This document shows, one piece after another, positions 35,043 to 44,156 of a stretch of 64,000 nucleotides of DNA. Below the pieces are notes generated by a model. The model had not been told where the DNA came from. It searched no databases and worked only from the letters and a program-made list of their open reading frames with translations. Positions within the stretch are counted from its first letter, which is position 1; each line of letters starts with the position of its first letter. The position numbers were made by a program, and so were the translations under genes. This stretch comes from Planctomycetota bacterium (lineage in GTDB: Bacteria; Planctomycetota; UBA1135; GCA-002686595), in contig JADJLZ010000009.1 in NCBI GenBank assembly GCA_016709875.1, forward strand, positions 1-64,000, written 5' to 3'.

Positions 35043-36387
35043 GCGGCGGCTCGAGCTCGAGCGGTCGTCCGCCGGCCTCGCCGGTGCACTGGCCGTCGGC
35101 GAAGGCGACTTCGCCGCGGCGTACGACGACTTGCGGGAAACCGGCGAGCTCCCAGCCTTCGAAAGCGCTCCACTTGGAGCGCGAGGGCAGCTCGCTGCCG
35201 ACGACCTTGCGCTTCTCGTTCGGATCGAAGAGCACGAGGTCGCCGTCGTAGCCCTTGGCGAGCCTGCCCTTGCCGGGCAGGTGCAGCGACTTCGCGGCGC
35301 GCCAGGTGACGACCGCGAGCGCGAGCTCAGGCTCGAGTTTTCCCTGGCGCACGAGTTCCCACGTGAGCGGCCAGAGCAGATCGACGGTCGGCATGCCGCT
35401 CGGCGCCTTCGCGTACGGCCGCAGCTTCTCCTCGAGCGGGTGCGGCGCGTGATCCGTGCCGATCGCGTCGATCGTGCCGTCGCGCAAGCCGGCGAGGATG
35501 CCGAGCGCGTCGGCGGGCGTCTTGATCGAGGGGTTGACCTTGAGCAGGTTGCCGAGCTTGCCGGCGTCCTCGTTCGAGAGGTGGATGTAGTGCGGTCCGG
35601 TGCTCGCGGAAACCGGCAGGCCGCGGCGCTGCGCGTCGCGCACGAGCTCGGCGCCGGCGGCCGAGGAGAGGTGGAAGACGTGCAGCTCGACGCCGGTTTC
35701 CTCGACGAGCTCGATCGACTCGCGAATCGATTCGACCTCGGCCTGCGTCGAGCGCACGAGATGGTGCTGCGCGACGGTCGCGTCGGGGTAGCGCTCCTTG
35801 TCCGCGCGCAGGAGCTCTTCCTTCTCGCAGTGGCCGACGATCATCCTGCCCGCGCGCGCGGCGGCGGCGAAGAGCTCGCGCAGCGCAGCGTGGTCGGGCT
35901 GGCCGCCCAGACCGGTCGAGCCGCCGAGGAAGCACTTGAAGGCCGGCGTGAGGCGCGCCATCGCGCCCAGCTCGGGCAAGGAATCGGGGAGCAGGTTCGC
36001 GAGGCAGCCGAAGTCGACGCGCGAGCGCGCGCGCACGTGCTCGATGCGCGCTTCGAGCGCTGCGAGCGAGGTCGAGAGCGGCGGGTTGTTCTGCACCTCG
36101 ACGACCGTCGTGACGCCGCCGTGCAGCGCGCCGGCGGAGCCGTGCTCCCAGCCCTCCTTGTGCGCCAGACCAGGGTCGCGGAAGTGCACGTGCACATCGA
36201 CCAGGCCGGGGATCGCGGTCAGGCCAGAGGCATCGAGTTCGGAGAGGCCGGTGCGCGGCAGGTTCTCCCCCACGCTCTCGATCACGCCACCGACGATGCG
36301 CACGTCGAGCGCGCGCGCGGCCGGTCCGGGCGGATAGCTGCGCGCTCCGCGGACGAGAAGGCTGGGTCCGCGTTCGCCCGCGCTCAC
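35029..36387 (-). CDS. pyrC: dihydroorotase-like amidohydrolase
   Basis: 452 residues. It fits the class I dihydroorotase/allantoinase group, which closes or opens a cyclic ureide with a binuclear zinc site. Motifs: DVHVHFRDPG (two metal His), FKCFLGGSTG (lysine to be carboxylated), IVGHCEKEE and LHVFHLSSAAG (metal His), GTDHAPHPLEEK (catalytic Asp). The FRDPG sequence favours dihydroorotase, the third step of pyrimidine synthesis. Allantoinase is the main alternative. Its ATG overlaps the stop of the upstream GAF/PP2C gene (ATGA). Its own stop lies in the hairpin repeat that also occurs after paralogue 3. Confidence 0.8.
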   Translation of the reverse strand: MSAGERGPSLLVRGARSYPPGPAARALDVRIVGGVIESVGENLPRTGLSELDASGLTAIPGLVDVHVHFRDPGLAHKEGWEHGSAGALHGGVTTVVEVQNNPPLSTSLAALEARIEHVRARSRVDFGCLANLLPDSLPELGAMARLTPAFKCFLGGSTGLGGQPDHAALRELFAAAARAGRMIVGHCEKEELLRADKERYPDATVAQHHLVRSTQAEVESIRESIELVEETGVELHVFHLSSAAGAELVRDAQRRGLPVSASTGPHYIHLSNEDAGKLGNLLKVNPSIKTPADALGILAGLRDGTIDAIGTDHAPHPLEEKLRPYAKAPSGMPTVDLLWPLTWELVRQGKLEPELALAVVTWRAAKSLHLPGKGRLAKGYDGDLVLFDPNEKRKVVGSELPSRSKWSAFEGWELAGFPQVVVRRGEVAFADGQCTGEAGGRPLELEPPQPRG

Positions 36388-37769
36388 GCGCCGCCCTCCG
36401 CGTGGCGGCGCACGACCACGACGGTCATGTCGTCCTCGCGCCGCCCACCGGCGAATTCGAGCGCGGACTTCACCAGCAGCTCGACGAGTTGCGCCGCGTC
36501 CAGCCGGTCGCGGCCGCCGCCCTCGACCACCGAGCGCATGCCCGACTCGCCGAAGAGCGAGTTGGGGTCCGAGATCGAGCGCGCCTCGGCGAAACCGTCG
36601 CTGTAGATCACCAGCAGGTCGCCGGGCTCAAGGTGCGTCGCATGGCCCTCGGTGTACTCGAATTCGTCCATCATCCCGAGCGCGGGACCGTGGCCCTTGA
36701 TGTGCTCGACGCTGCCGTCGCGTGCGCGCCAGAGGATCGGCGGCGTCTGGCCGGCATTGATCATCTGCACGCGGCCGTCGGGCTCGAGCACGGCGGTGAA
36801 GAGCGTCAGGAAGCGTCCGTCGTCCATGCGCGGGCTGATGTCGGCGTTGAGCAGCGTGATCGCCTGCGGCAGGTCGTCGACGACGCGCAGGAAGGCGCGC
36901 AGTCCCGCCTGCGCGGTCGCGGCGAGCACCGCGGGACCCGCACCGTGGCCGGTCGCGTCGCCGAGCACGACGCCCAGGCGCCCGCCCTTCATCTTGACGA
37001 AATCGTAGAAGTCGCCGGTCGTGCCCTCGGCCGGCTTGTACCAGCCGTAGACGTCGTAGCCCGGCAGGTCGCGCGGCGCCTGGCTGATCAGATCCTTCTG
37101 GATCTGCTCGAGGATCACGAGGCTCTGCTCGAGGCGCGCCTTCTCGATCGTCACGGCGTGCAGGCGCGCATTCTGCAGCGCGATGGAGATGTGCTGCGAG
37201 AGCGCGGCGAAGAGCGCCAGGTCCTCGTGGCGGAACTCGCGCGTGGCGGCCTTCGAATCCACGTACAGCGCGCCGCGCTCGCGCGCCATCTCGGTCTCGC
37301 CGCCGAGCGAGACCAGCGGCACGCACATCACCGCACGCAGCTTGAGGTCGAAGACCGAGCTGCCGAGCTCGAGCGCTTCCGACTCCGAGGTCACGGTGGC
37401 GCGCACGGGCTGCTGTTCCTCGAGCACGCGCCGCACGACGCTGGTCGAATAGCGCATGTCTCCCGTGACCGATTTCTTGCCGCGCGCGCGCGCCACGCGG
37501 ATCGAGAGCGTGCCGCGCTCGTCGGCCAGGATCAGCAGGCCGCGCTCGGCGCCCGTGATCTCGATCGAGGTGTCGACGATGTAGAGCAGCAGCGACTCGA
37601 GGTCGCGCGACTCGGAGACGCGCGCGATGGCCGAGAGCAGGACTTCGACCGAGCGCCGGTCGATGTTGTTGTTGCCGGTCAGGAACTGCGTGGACGCCTC
37701 GACCGGCGCCGCGGGAGCGGGCGGCGGAGGTGCGGGCGGCTCAGGGTCCTTCTTGCGCCGGAAGAACAT
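36384..37769 (-). CDS. GAF-PP2C (RsbU/SpoIIE-type) serine phosphatase
   Basis: 461 residues from ATG 37769. After a basic/proline-rich leader (FFRRKKDPEPPAPPPP), residues 45-225 form a GAF sensor domain (LESLLLYIVDTSIEITGAERGLLIL). Residues 255-455 form a PP2C-type phosphatase with metal-binding aspartates in EGTTGDFYDF, VLGDATGHGAGPAVLA and YSDGFAEA, ending REDDMTVVVVRR. Such enzymes dephosphorylate STAS anti-anti-sigma factors. A STAS-PilZ gene starts 111 bases away in the opposite direction and is the obvious partner. No anti-sigma kinase is visible nearby. Confidence 0.9.
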   Translation of the reverse strand: MFFRRKKDPEPPAPPPPAPAAPVEASTQFLTGNNNIDRRSVEVLLSAIARVSESRDLESLLLYIVDTSIEITGAERGLLILADERGTLSIRVARARGKKSVTGDMRYSTSVVRRVLEEQQPVRATVTSESEALELGSSVFDLKLRAVMCVPLVSLGGETEMARERGALYVDSKAATREFRHEDLALFAALSQHISIALQNARLHAVTIEKARLEQSLVILEQIQKDLISQAPRDLPGYDVYGWYKPAEGTTGDFYDFVKMKGGRLGVVLGDATGHGAGPAVLAATAQAGLRAFLRVVDDLPQAITLLNADISPRMDDGRFLTLFTAVLEPDGRVQMINAGQTPPILWRARDGSVEHIKGHGPALGMMDEFEYTEGHATHLEPGDLLVIYSDGFAEARSISDPNSLFGESGMRSVVEGGGRDRLDAAQLVELLVKSALEFAGGRREDDMTVVVVRRHAEGGA

Positions 37770-37880
37770 CCGGCGGAGTCTACAGGCCCGCCGACGGCCT
37801 TCCAAAAGTCCTTGCGGGATCCCCTCCCCGGCGGCGAAGATGACGCGCCAACACCCCCCCAAGAAGCTCGAGGAACCGGA

Positions 37881-38699
37881 ATGCACATCAGCGTCGAACC
37901 CAGGGAGGACTATGCCATCCTCCACCTGCGTGGCGAATTCGATACCTACTACGTTCCCGCCCTCCAGCAGGAGATCGACCAGCTGGGCAAATCGGGGATC
38001 CACAAGGCGGTCCTGAACCTGCGCCTGGTGCGCTTCATCAACTCGACCGCCCTCGGCGCCGTGATCAAGGCCAGCAAGCAGCTCTCCCAGAAGGGCGGCA
38101 AGCTGGTCATCTCGCGCCCCTCGACCTTCTGCCGCGACATTTTCGAGAAGGTCGGCCTGAACCGCGTCGTCCCGGTCTTCGACAGCGACGAGGACGCGAC
38201 GGCCGCGCTGGCGAAGGGCGGCAACGCGCCCACGCAGGCGCACGAGGACGCCGCCGACAACCCCAGCTCGGTGCTGTTCACGCCCGTGGACACCGCGCGC
38301 GTCGAGCACTTCCTCTCGCACAGCCAGCGCACGGTCAACGTCCCGATCACCAAGGAGAAGATCCAGGCCTGGAGCGGCGCGGGGCGCATGCTCGCGCTCG
38401 ACGAGAACGGCCTGCGCTTCACCTGGAACGGCGGGCAGACGGACCTCTCGCCCTTCGCGATGGGTCAGATGGTCGCGATCGGCACCGAGTGGAAGGTCAA
38501 GTTCCGACTGCCGCTCCTGCAGAAGGGCTACTGCGAGGCCGTGTGCGTCGTCAGCGAGGTCGAGGAGCGACCGGACGGCGTCAAGATCGGCGCCTCCTTC
38601 AAGGCGATCGACGCGCAGACGCGCGAGGCGATCAAGCAGTACGCGCGCGACATGGCCTTCCTGCGCGAGGAACTGCGCAAAGCCACCGACAAGCCCTGA
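37881..38699 (+). CDS. STAS-PilZ fusion protein
   Basis: 272 residues. Residues 1-108 are a STAS domain like anti-anti-sigma factors: DYAILHLRGEFDTYYVPALQQEI, then VRFINSTALGAVIKASKQL, with the usual phosphorylatable serine in NSTALG. Residues 150-260 look like a PilZ domain (VNVPITKEKIQAWSGAG, ...VKIGASFKAIDAQTREAIKQYA), though the RxxxR motif for cyclic di-GMP is not obvious. AGGAA (GAGGAACCGGA) precedes the ATG. The joint domains and the divergent PP2C gene suggest a switch that ties phosphorylation state to a PilZ output such as motility or polysaccharide export. Confidence 0.8.
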   Translation: MHISVEPREDYAILHLRGEFDTYYVPALQQEIDQLGKSGIHKAVLNLRLVRFINSTALGAVIKASKQLSQKGGKLVISRPSTFCRDIFEKVGLNRVVPVFDSDEDATAALAKGGNAPTQAHEDAADNPSSVLFTPVDTARVEHFLSHSQRTVNVPITKEKIQAWSGAGRMLALDENGLRFTWNGGQTDLSPFAMGQMVAIGTEWKVKFRLPLLQKGYCEAVCVVSEVEERPDGVKIGASFKAIDAQTREAIKQYARDMAFLREELRKATDKP

Positions 38700-38700
38700 C

Positions 38701-38725
38701 GAGTCCAGCCTGAGAAGGCTGGCTC
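38701..38725. terminator. hairpin between convergent genes
   Basis: GAG-T-CCAGCC (38701-38710), loop TGAGAA, then GGCTGG-CTC (38717-38725). It starts right after the STAS-PilZ stop and lies before the end of the convergent glycosyltransferase gene. There is no T-run, so it could be a bidirectional terminator that works by structure alone. Confidence 0.6.
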
Positions 38726-38733
38726 CTCCGGAG

Positions 38734-39873
38734 TCAGGCTCGGCTGCGCTGCGCCGCGTGCGCGGCGTGGGCCGAGAGTTCTTCCGCGCCCGCGACTAGG
38801 CGCGCCTCGATCTGCTTGGCGATGTGCGACCAGGCCAGGCGCTCCTCCGCGAGCTCGCGGCCGCGCCGGCCCCAGCGCTTGCGCACCTCGGGAGACATCG
38901 CCGCGCGCCGCAGGGCGTCGGTCCAGGCGCCGAGGTCGCCGCCGGGTACGAGCAGGCCCGAGCCCTCGGGCTCGACCAGGAAGTTCAGCACGGGCTTGTC
39001 CGAGCACAAGACCGGCAGGCCGCAGGCCATCGCCTTGGGGATGTGCTGGCCGCGCACGGAGCGGTCGAGTCCCGGCACGGCGAAGAGCGTGCTCGAGCCC
39101 ATCAGCCCGGCGACCTCTTCGATGCGCGGCGTGCCGACCCAGTGCACGCACGAGGCGATCCCCAGCCGATCCACCAGAGCCCGCAACTCGGCGCGCGCGG
39201 GACCGTCGCCGGCGAGCACCAGCGACCAGTCGCTGCTCTGGCCGACCGTTTTCGCGAAGGCGTGGATCAACGTGTCGAGCCCGCGCCCGGGCCCGATCCA
39301 GCCCAGGTAGAGCAGCACGCGCCCGCGGATGTGGTGGCGCAGGACGAGCCCGCTCGCAAGACCGGGCCGGAAGGCGGCGAGGTCGACGCCCGGCGGGACC
39401 AGGCTGACGCGTTCGCGCGCGAATCCGTGGCCGAGCACGCGCTCTTGTGCGCCCGGGTCGAGCGCGACCACCGCGCTCGTGTGGTGGCGCACGAAGCGGC
39501 CCCAGAGCGTCTCCCCCACGCGGCGCAGGAAGTGCGCACGCCAGCTCTCCTCGCTGCGCGCCCCGACCTCGACGAGCAGCAGCGGCACGCGGCGTTTGCG
39601 GGCCACGCGCGCGCCGAGCCAGGCCGCCGGCGAGAGCGACTGGTAGGCGATGATCGCGTCGGGCGCGAAGCCAGCCAGGCCCGCGCCCTCGGGGATCGGC
39701 GCCGCGGAAGGGTCCGAGCCCGAGCGCGGGATCACTCCCTCGGGCGCGCCGAAGCCGCGCACGGTGTGGCCTCGGCCGAGCAGTTCGCGCGCGAGTTCGG
39801 GCGCGTGGTCGCCGCCCTTCACGTGCAGCGTGAAGGGATCGACGAGGATCGCGATGCGCAGAGGTCGGTTCAC
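38734..39873 (-). CDS. GT4-family glycosyltransferase
   Basis: 379 residues. The two Rossmann-like halves of a GT-B enzyme are visible: IAILVDPFTLHVKGGDHAPELARELLGRGH at the start and VLLYLGWIGPGRGLDTLIHAFAK in the middle. The sugar-nucleotide site reads STLFAVPGLDRSVRGQHIPKAMACGLPVL, in which the usual ExFG..xxE motif is altered (SVRGQHIPKAMA). LVPPGVDLAAFRP is typical of the family. It is probably a retaining, cytoplasmic enzyme building an envelope glycan. It is convergent with STAS-PilZ and divergent from the HAD-like gene. Confidence 0.85.
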   Translation of the reverse strand: MNRPLRIAILVDPFTLHVKGGDHAPELARELLGRGHTVRGFGAPEGVIPRSGSDPSAAPIPEGAGLAGFAPDAIIAYQSLSPAAWLGARVARKRRVPLLLVEVGARSEESWRAHFLRRVGETLWGRFVRHHTSAVVALDPGAQERVLGHGFARERVSLVPPGVDLAAFRPGLASGLVLRHHIRGRVLLYLGWIGPGRGLDTLIHAFAKTVGQSSDWSLVLAGDGPARAELRALVDRLGIASCVHWVGTPRIEEVAGLMGSSTLFAVPGLDRSVRGQHIPKAMACGLPVLCSDKPVLNFLVEPEGSGLLVPGGDLGAWTDALRRAAMSPEVRKRWGRRGRELAEERLAWSHIAKQIEARLVAGAEELSAHAAHAAQRSRA

Positions 39874-40085
39874 GAAAGGCGACGAGCGAGGCGGAGGATC
39901 TGGGCTTCCTTCTTATCGGACTCCCTACGCCGCGCTCCCCATTTTGCCGTCATTTTTTCCACACGCGGACGGTGTTTCACGTTCCGCGCGCGACGTCGCG
40001 GAGGAATCGCCGCGATCGCTCAAGTACAGCCGGGATCAGCCGACAACCGAGCGGACCGACTCCCCCGAGAGCGAACGAGACCTGC
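39874..40085. promoter_or_regulatory. divergent intergenic region, AT-richer patch
   Basis: 212 bases between divergent genes. Around 39939-39965 it contains an unusual T-rich patch (CCATTTTGCCGTCATTTTTT) in an otherwise GC-rich window, a likely place for promoters in both directions. No clear -35/-10 pair can be assigned. Confidence 0.35.
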
Positions 40086-40709
40086 ATGCAACGATTTCGC
40101 CGTCTGCCCCCCATCCCCGGCACGGGTCTGCCTCCGCGCGGACTCTTCGTCTCGCGCTGGCGCGGGCTCCTGCGCGCGCGCGGGCTCGAGCACCTGCCGC
40201 GCCTCGAAGCCGAGGCACTCGCTCCCGAGGCGCTCGCGCTGCTGTTCCGCGCCTCGCAGCACGGCTGGCAGGTCTACCTCGTCGGGAACGAGCCCGGCGT
40301 CGCCAGTGGCCGCGTGAGCGACGCACGCTGGGAGAGCTTCAAAGACGAGCTCGAGGCGCTGCTCGCGGGCCAGGGCATCCCCCTGCGTCGGCACTACGCC
40401 TGCCTGGAGGACCCGCAGGGCCGCGGAAGTCACAAGAAGGACTCGGTCTTCCAGTTCCCGAACACCGGCGTGCTCTACCACGCCGCGCAGGAGGACGGTC
40501 TCGAGCTCTCCGAAAGCTGGCTCGTCTCGGCCGACACCGACGAGGTGGCCGCCGCCTGGCGCGCGGGAGTACGCACACTCGCACTCGAGGAAGAGCCCCA
40601 GCCGGGCAGTCCGCGCAGCCCCCTGCAGGTCGAGCCGACGCTGCGGGCGCCCGACGTCGCGCGCGGCTTGCGCCAACTGCTGGCGCTCGACCCGCTCGCG
40701 CGCATCTAG
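40086..40709 (+). CDS. HAD-like GmhB relative lacking the catalytic aspartates
   Basis: 207 residues. The order of segments follows HAD-IIIA phosphatases such as GmhB and HisB-N. GLFVSRWRGLLRARGL stands where GmhB has LDRDGTLN, VYLVGNEPGVASGRVS where it has VTNQSGIARG, and HYACLEDPQGRGSHKKDS where the zinc loop and lysine lie. The nucleophile and the acid/base aspartate are missing (SRWRG for DRDGT), and the metal-binding GD is replaced by SADTDE. It is probably a non-catalytic relative or has a different activity. It is followed by the FkbM gene 64 bases away, in a polysaccharide cluster. Confidence 0.6.
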   Translation: MQRFRRLPPIPGTGLPPRGLFVSRWRGLLRARGLEHLPRLEAEALAPEALALLFRASQHGWQVYLVGNEPGVASGRVSDARWESFKDELEALLAGQGIPLRRHYACLEDPQGRGSHKKDSVFQFPNTGVLYHAAQEDGLELSESWLVSADTDEVAAAWRAGVRTLALEEEPQPGSPRSPLQVEPTLRAPDVARGLRQLLALDPLARI

Positions 40710-40773
40710 CTTCGCCTTGACGCCCCGCCTCCGGGGCATTGGAATCGGCTTGGCGCAGGCGCGCGCCCCCGCG

Positions 40774-41532
40774 ATGCAACCCTCCCCGTCCCCCTTCTCG
40801 CGCCTCTACTCGGCCGCCAAGCTGCTGCGCTACCGCTGGTTCGGCCGCGCGCCGAGCGCCGCGGAGTGGGAGGAGCGCGTGCGCCGCGTGGTCCAGGAGA
40901 CCGTCGCGACGGCCCTGCCCTGGATCCCCGAGGAGGGCGCCGTGTTGCTCGACGTGGGCGCGAACATCGGCATTTTCACCGAGGAGATCCTGCGCGCACG
41001 ACCGCGCACGCGCGCCTACCTGTTCGAGCCCGTGCGCGCGCACTTCGAGCGCTGCTGCGAGCGCTTCGCCGGGATGGAAAACGTCACCGTCGAGCCCTTC
41101 GCGCTGGGTGACAAGGCCCAGCACACGCGCATCTGGAAGCCCAAGCACAACCCGGGCGGCAACGTGATCGAGTTCGAGATCGTCGCGCGCCGACGCTCCT
41201 TCATGGACTTTCGTCCCGAGGAAATCGAGTGCCGCGTGTTCGACGAGTACGCGCGTGAGCGCGGCATCACGCGCGTCGACTTCATCAAGACGGATACGGA
41301 GGGCTACGACTCGCGCGTGCTGCGCGGCATGCTCGGCTTCCTCGCCGCCTGCGCGAAGCGCCCGCCGATCCTGGCCGAGCTCCTGCGCGAGGACATCCAT
41401 CCCGAGTATGCGTCTCAGTTGGCGCTGCTCGAGGAGCTCTACGCGCTCGGCTACACGCGCGTGGACCTCGCGGGGATGCAGGATGTCCAGGACTTCCTGT
41501 TCCTGCCGCAAGGGGCGCGGCCAGGCGCGTGA
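40774..41532 (+). CDS. FkbM-family methyltransferase
   Basis: 252 residues from ATG 40774; TTG 40717 would add a 19-residue leader. The SAM-binding loop reads VLLDVGANIGIFTEEIL. The family signature follows: YLFEPVRAHFERCCERF, VDFIKTDTEGYDSRVLRGM and ILAELLRED. FkbM enzymes O-methylate sugars or polyketides, and in envelope clusters they usually decorate polysaccharide. Its 3' end overlaps the flippase start (GTGA). Confidence 0.9.
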   Translation: MQPSPSPFSRLYSAAKLLRYRWFGRAPSAAEWEERVRRVVQETVATALPWIPEEGAVLLDVGANIGIFTEEILRARPRTRAYLFEPVRAHFERCCERFAGMENVTVEPFALGDKAQHTRIWKPKHNPGGNVIEFEIVARRRSFMDFRPEEIECRVFDEYARERGITRVDFIKTDTEGYDSRVLRGMLGFLAACAKRPPILAELLREDIHPEYASQLALLEELYALGYTRVDLAGMQDVQDFLFLPQGARPGA

Positions 41533-42899
41533 GCGGCGAGCAGGGCGGGGCCAGGGTCGGCCGGCTGCGCAAGTGGCTCGGCCACAAGTTTCTGCGCGAC
41601 ACGCTCACGCTGCAGACGAGTTCGCTGTTCAACGCCTTCTCGAACCTCGCCACCACCGTGCTGCTCGCGCACCTGCTCGGTGCGCGCGTGCAGGGCCAGT
41701 ACTACGTTGCGCTCTCGCTCTACGCGCTGCTCTTCTTCCTGCTCAACCAGGGCGTGCACGGCGCGACCGTCAGCCAGGTGGCAGCGGCCAGCGCGCGCGG
41801 CCTGCACGAAAAGGTCGCGGCCTGGCTGGGCTTCCTGGTCAAGGCCTACGCGCTCGTCGGTCTGCTGCTCGTCGCGCTGGGCTTCCTGTTCCTGCCCTGG
41901 TTCGCCACGCGCATCGTGCACGCCGACGCGGAGACCACGCGTTGGACCTTCTGGCTGACGCTGACGCCCTTCTGCGAGCTCCCCAAGGTCGTCACCTCCG
42001 CCGCGCTGCAGGGCACGCGGCGCATGGTGCCCTTCGCGCGCATCGAGAACGGCGCCGAACTGCTGCGCTTCTTCGGCGTCTCGCTCGGCGCGCTGGTCAC
42101 CGGCAGCGCACTCGGCCCCGTGCTCGGCGGCCTGGGCGCCTCTCTGCTGGCGAGCGTGATCGCGCTGGGCGTCTACGCGCGCGTGCGCGCGGAGGGCGCA
42201 CCGCTGCCGCGCTGGCGCGAGATCCTGGGCCACGCGCGCGACGTGTCGCTGCGCGCAGGCCTGCCGCTGGGCATGAAGCTGGGCTTCGTGCGCTCGATCG
42301 ATGCGGTCGGCACGCAGGCGCTGCCGACCCTGATCCTGCAGCACGTGAGCGGCCCGGACGCGGTCGCCTACATGCGCATCGCGCAGCGCCTGCTCTCCGT
42401 GCCGCTGCTGCTGATGCAGGGCGTCAGCCGCAACGTCCTGCCGATGTTCTCCGAACTCGCCGGCCTGAAGGACCTGGCACGCTTCCGGCGCCTGTTCGTG
42501 CGCGCCAGCCTCGCCTCGGGCGGGATCATCAGCCTGGGGATCCTGTGCGTGCTGCCGAGCGTGCCCTGGATCGTGTCGCGGACCTTCCCGGCCGAGTACC
42601 ACCACCCGGTGTCGACGATGGCGCTGATCCTCGTGCCCGGGTTCGTCGTGATGTCCTTCTCGATCGCCAACGACACGTTCTATCTCGTCACCAACACGCT
42701 GCGCGCCGGGATGCAGATCTGCGCCTTCACGCTCGTGCTCAACGTGCTCGTCGTGTGGTACCTCGCCTGGGCGATCCCCTTCTACGGCGTCGCCTGGGGG
42801 CTCTCCTTCACCTACGCGACAGCCTCGCTGCACTACGCCTACGAGTTCTTCTGGTTCCGGCGCCACCAGCGCGAGCGCGAGTTGCCCGCGCGCACCTGA
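41529..42899 (+). CDS. Wzx-like polysaccharide flippase
   Basis: 456 residues from GTG 41529, which overlaps the FkbM stop. There are about twelve to fourteen membrane helices, beginning with LQTSSLFNAFSNLATTVLLAHLLGARVQGQYYVAL. This is the typical first helix pair of the MATE/MOP superfamily branch with oligosaccharide flippases (Wzx, MurJ-related). It would move undecaprenyl-linked oligosaccharide across the inner membrane. No Wzy polymerase is visible in the window, although an ABC exporter system lies 5 kb away. Confidence 0.8.
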   Translation: MSGEQGGARVGRLRKWLGHKFLRDTLTLQTSSLFNAFSNLATTVLLAHLLGARVQGQYYVALSLYALLFFLLNQGVHGATVSQVAAASARGLHEKVAAWLGFLVKAYALVGLLLVALGFLFLPWFATRIVHADAETTRWTFWLTLTPFCELPKVVTSAALQGTRRMVPFARIENGAELLRFFGVSLGALVTGSALGPVLGGLGASLLASVIALGVYARVRAEGAPLPRWREILGHARDVSLRAGLPLGMKLGFVRSIDAVGTQALPTLILQHVSGPDAVAYMRIAQRLLSVPLLLMQGVSRNVLPMFSELAGLKDLARFRRLFVRASLASGGIISLGILCVLPSVPWIVSRTFPAEYHHPVSTMALILVPGFVVMSFSIANDTFYLVTNTLRAGMQICAFTLVLNVLVVWYLAWAIPFYGVAWGLSFTYATASLHYAYEFFWFRRHQRERELPART

Positions 42900-42902
42900 G
42901 GC

Positions 42903-44084
42903 TCAGCGGCGCGGGGCGAGGCCAGCTTCGCGCGGCGTGGGCCGGCCCTGGGGCGCGGCGCAGACACGGAAGGAACCGAGGTTCGCGACCAGTTCACCCC
43001 GCGCGTCGAGCAGCAGCAGTGTCCCGGGCCGGATCTCCAGGTCGGTGACCGAACGCATCACCCACGCGGGCCGCGCGGCGTCCGAGCGCAGCCGCAGCGT
43101 CGTGCCGCCGTGCTCGGTGTGCTCGACGACGAGATCCTCGCGCGCCTCGACCGCGAAGTCGGCGACGAGCTCGAGCGCGGAGCATGCCAGCCCGTGCCAC
43201 TGCGCGGGATCGAAGGCGAGCGGCTCAGGCGGCGGCGCGACGGGCTCGGGCGGAGGAGGCAGCGGTTGGGGCTCGGGCTCGGGCTCCGGAGGCGGAGGCG
43301 GAGGCGGAGGCGCGAGCACCTCGGGCTCGGGCGCGAGAGGCTCGGGCGCGACGGATTCCTGTGCGAGCGGCTCGGGTTCGGGCGCGACGAACTTCGGGAG
43401 CACGAGCGTCGGCTCGGCCTGGACCGTCTCCAGCTCCAGCGGCTCGACCGTCACGCGCAGCGCGGGCTCGGGCTCCGTCACGGGCAGCGCGCCCCAGGGC
43501 CAGCTCACCTCGCGCCAGGGCGCGTAGCACTCGCGCTCGGCGTTGCTGCCCGGAGTCCAGCCCGGCGGGAGCTCGAGCCGCTCGCCGCAGCGCGGGCCCT
43601 CGAAGCTGCGGATGCGCCCCGCGCGGCTCCACCACACCTGCGGCGGCTCACCCGCGACGGTCTCGACCTGGATCGCGCCGCCGGGCAGCGTGTGCAGCCG
43701 ATACGCGCCGGCCTCGAAGCTCGCCGACCAGTTCCAGGGCAGCTCGAGCGTCAGCGGTCCGCGGCGCACCTCGAGTTCGCCGTGCTGCAGTTCGAAGACG
43801 CGCAGGAAGACCCGTTCGCCCGCGCGCCACTCCAGGCCTGCGCGTCCCTGCGTCGAGAGGCTCGCGCGCGTCGGCCAGTACAGGCGCGCGCTGGCCATCG
43901 AACCCGCCTCGAGCAGGCCGGGCCCGCTGCAGTCGCGCGGGCCGAGCCCGGTCAGGAGCTCGACGCGCTGCGAGGTGCCCAGCGTTTCGACACGGCCGGT
44001 GAGGCCCTCGATACGCAGCGATTCCTGCGCGGCAAGCAGCGGGGCGCAGAGCGCCAGGGCGAGGAGACACAGGGTGCGCGGCAT
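42903..44084 (-). CDS. secreted proline-rich protein, possibly FecR-like
   Basis: 393 residues with signal MPRTLCLLALALCAPLLAAQ. Residues 20-150 resemble FecR-type domains (SLRIEGLTGRVETLGTSQRVELLTG, then a RVFELQHGELEVRR strand pair). Residues 195-300 are a low-complexity hinge of Pro-Glu repeats (APPPPPPPPEPEPEPQPLPP) that could span the cell wall. The C-terminal domain (300-375) has a strand-rich pattern (DLVVEHTEHGGTTLRLRSD). No enzyme motif is seen. It converges with the flippase four bases away. Upstream, McsB reads in the same direction. Confidence 0.65.
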   Translation of the reverse strand: MPRTLCLLALALCAPLLAAQESLRIEGLTGRVETLGTSQRVELLTGLGPRDCSGPGLLEAGSMASARLYWPTRASLSTQGRAGLEWRAGERVFLRVFELQHGELEVRRGPLTLELPWNWSASFEAGAYRLHTLPGGAIQVETVAGEPPQVWWSRAGRIRSFEGPRCGERLELPPGWTPGSNAERECYAPWREVSWPWGALPVTEPEPALRVTVEPLELETVQAEPTLVLPKFVAPEPEPLAQESVAPEPLAPEPEVLAPPPPPPPPEPEPEPQPLPPPPEPVAPPPEPLAFDPAQWHGLACSALELVADFAVEAREDLVVEHTEHGGTTLRLRSDAARPAWVMRSVTDLEIRPGTLLLLDARGELVANLGSFRVCAAPQGRPTPREAGLAPRR

Positions 44085-44156
44085 GGGGATCCGCGTCCTC
44101 GATCGGCGCTCGCGAGAGGCCTTCTTGAACCGCGAGCCCGAAAAGCTTTCCGGCGC

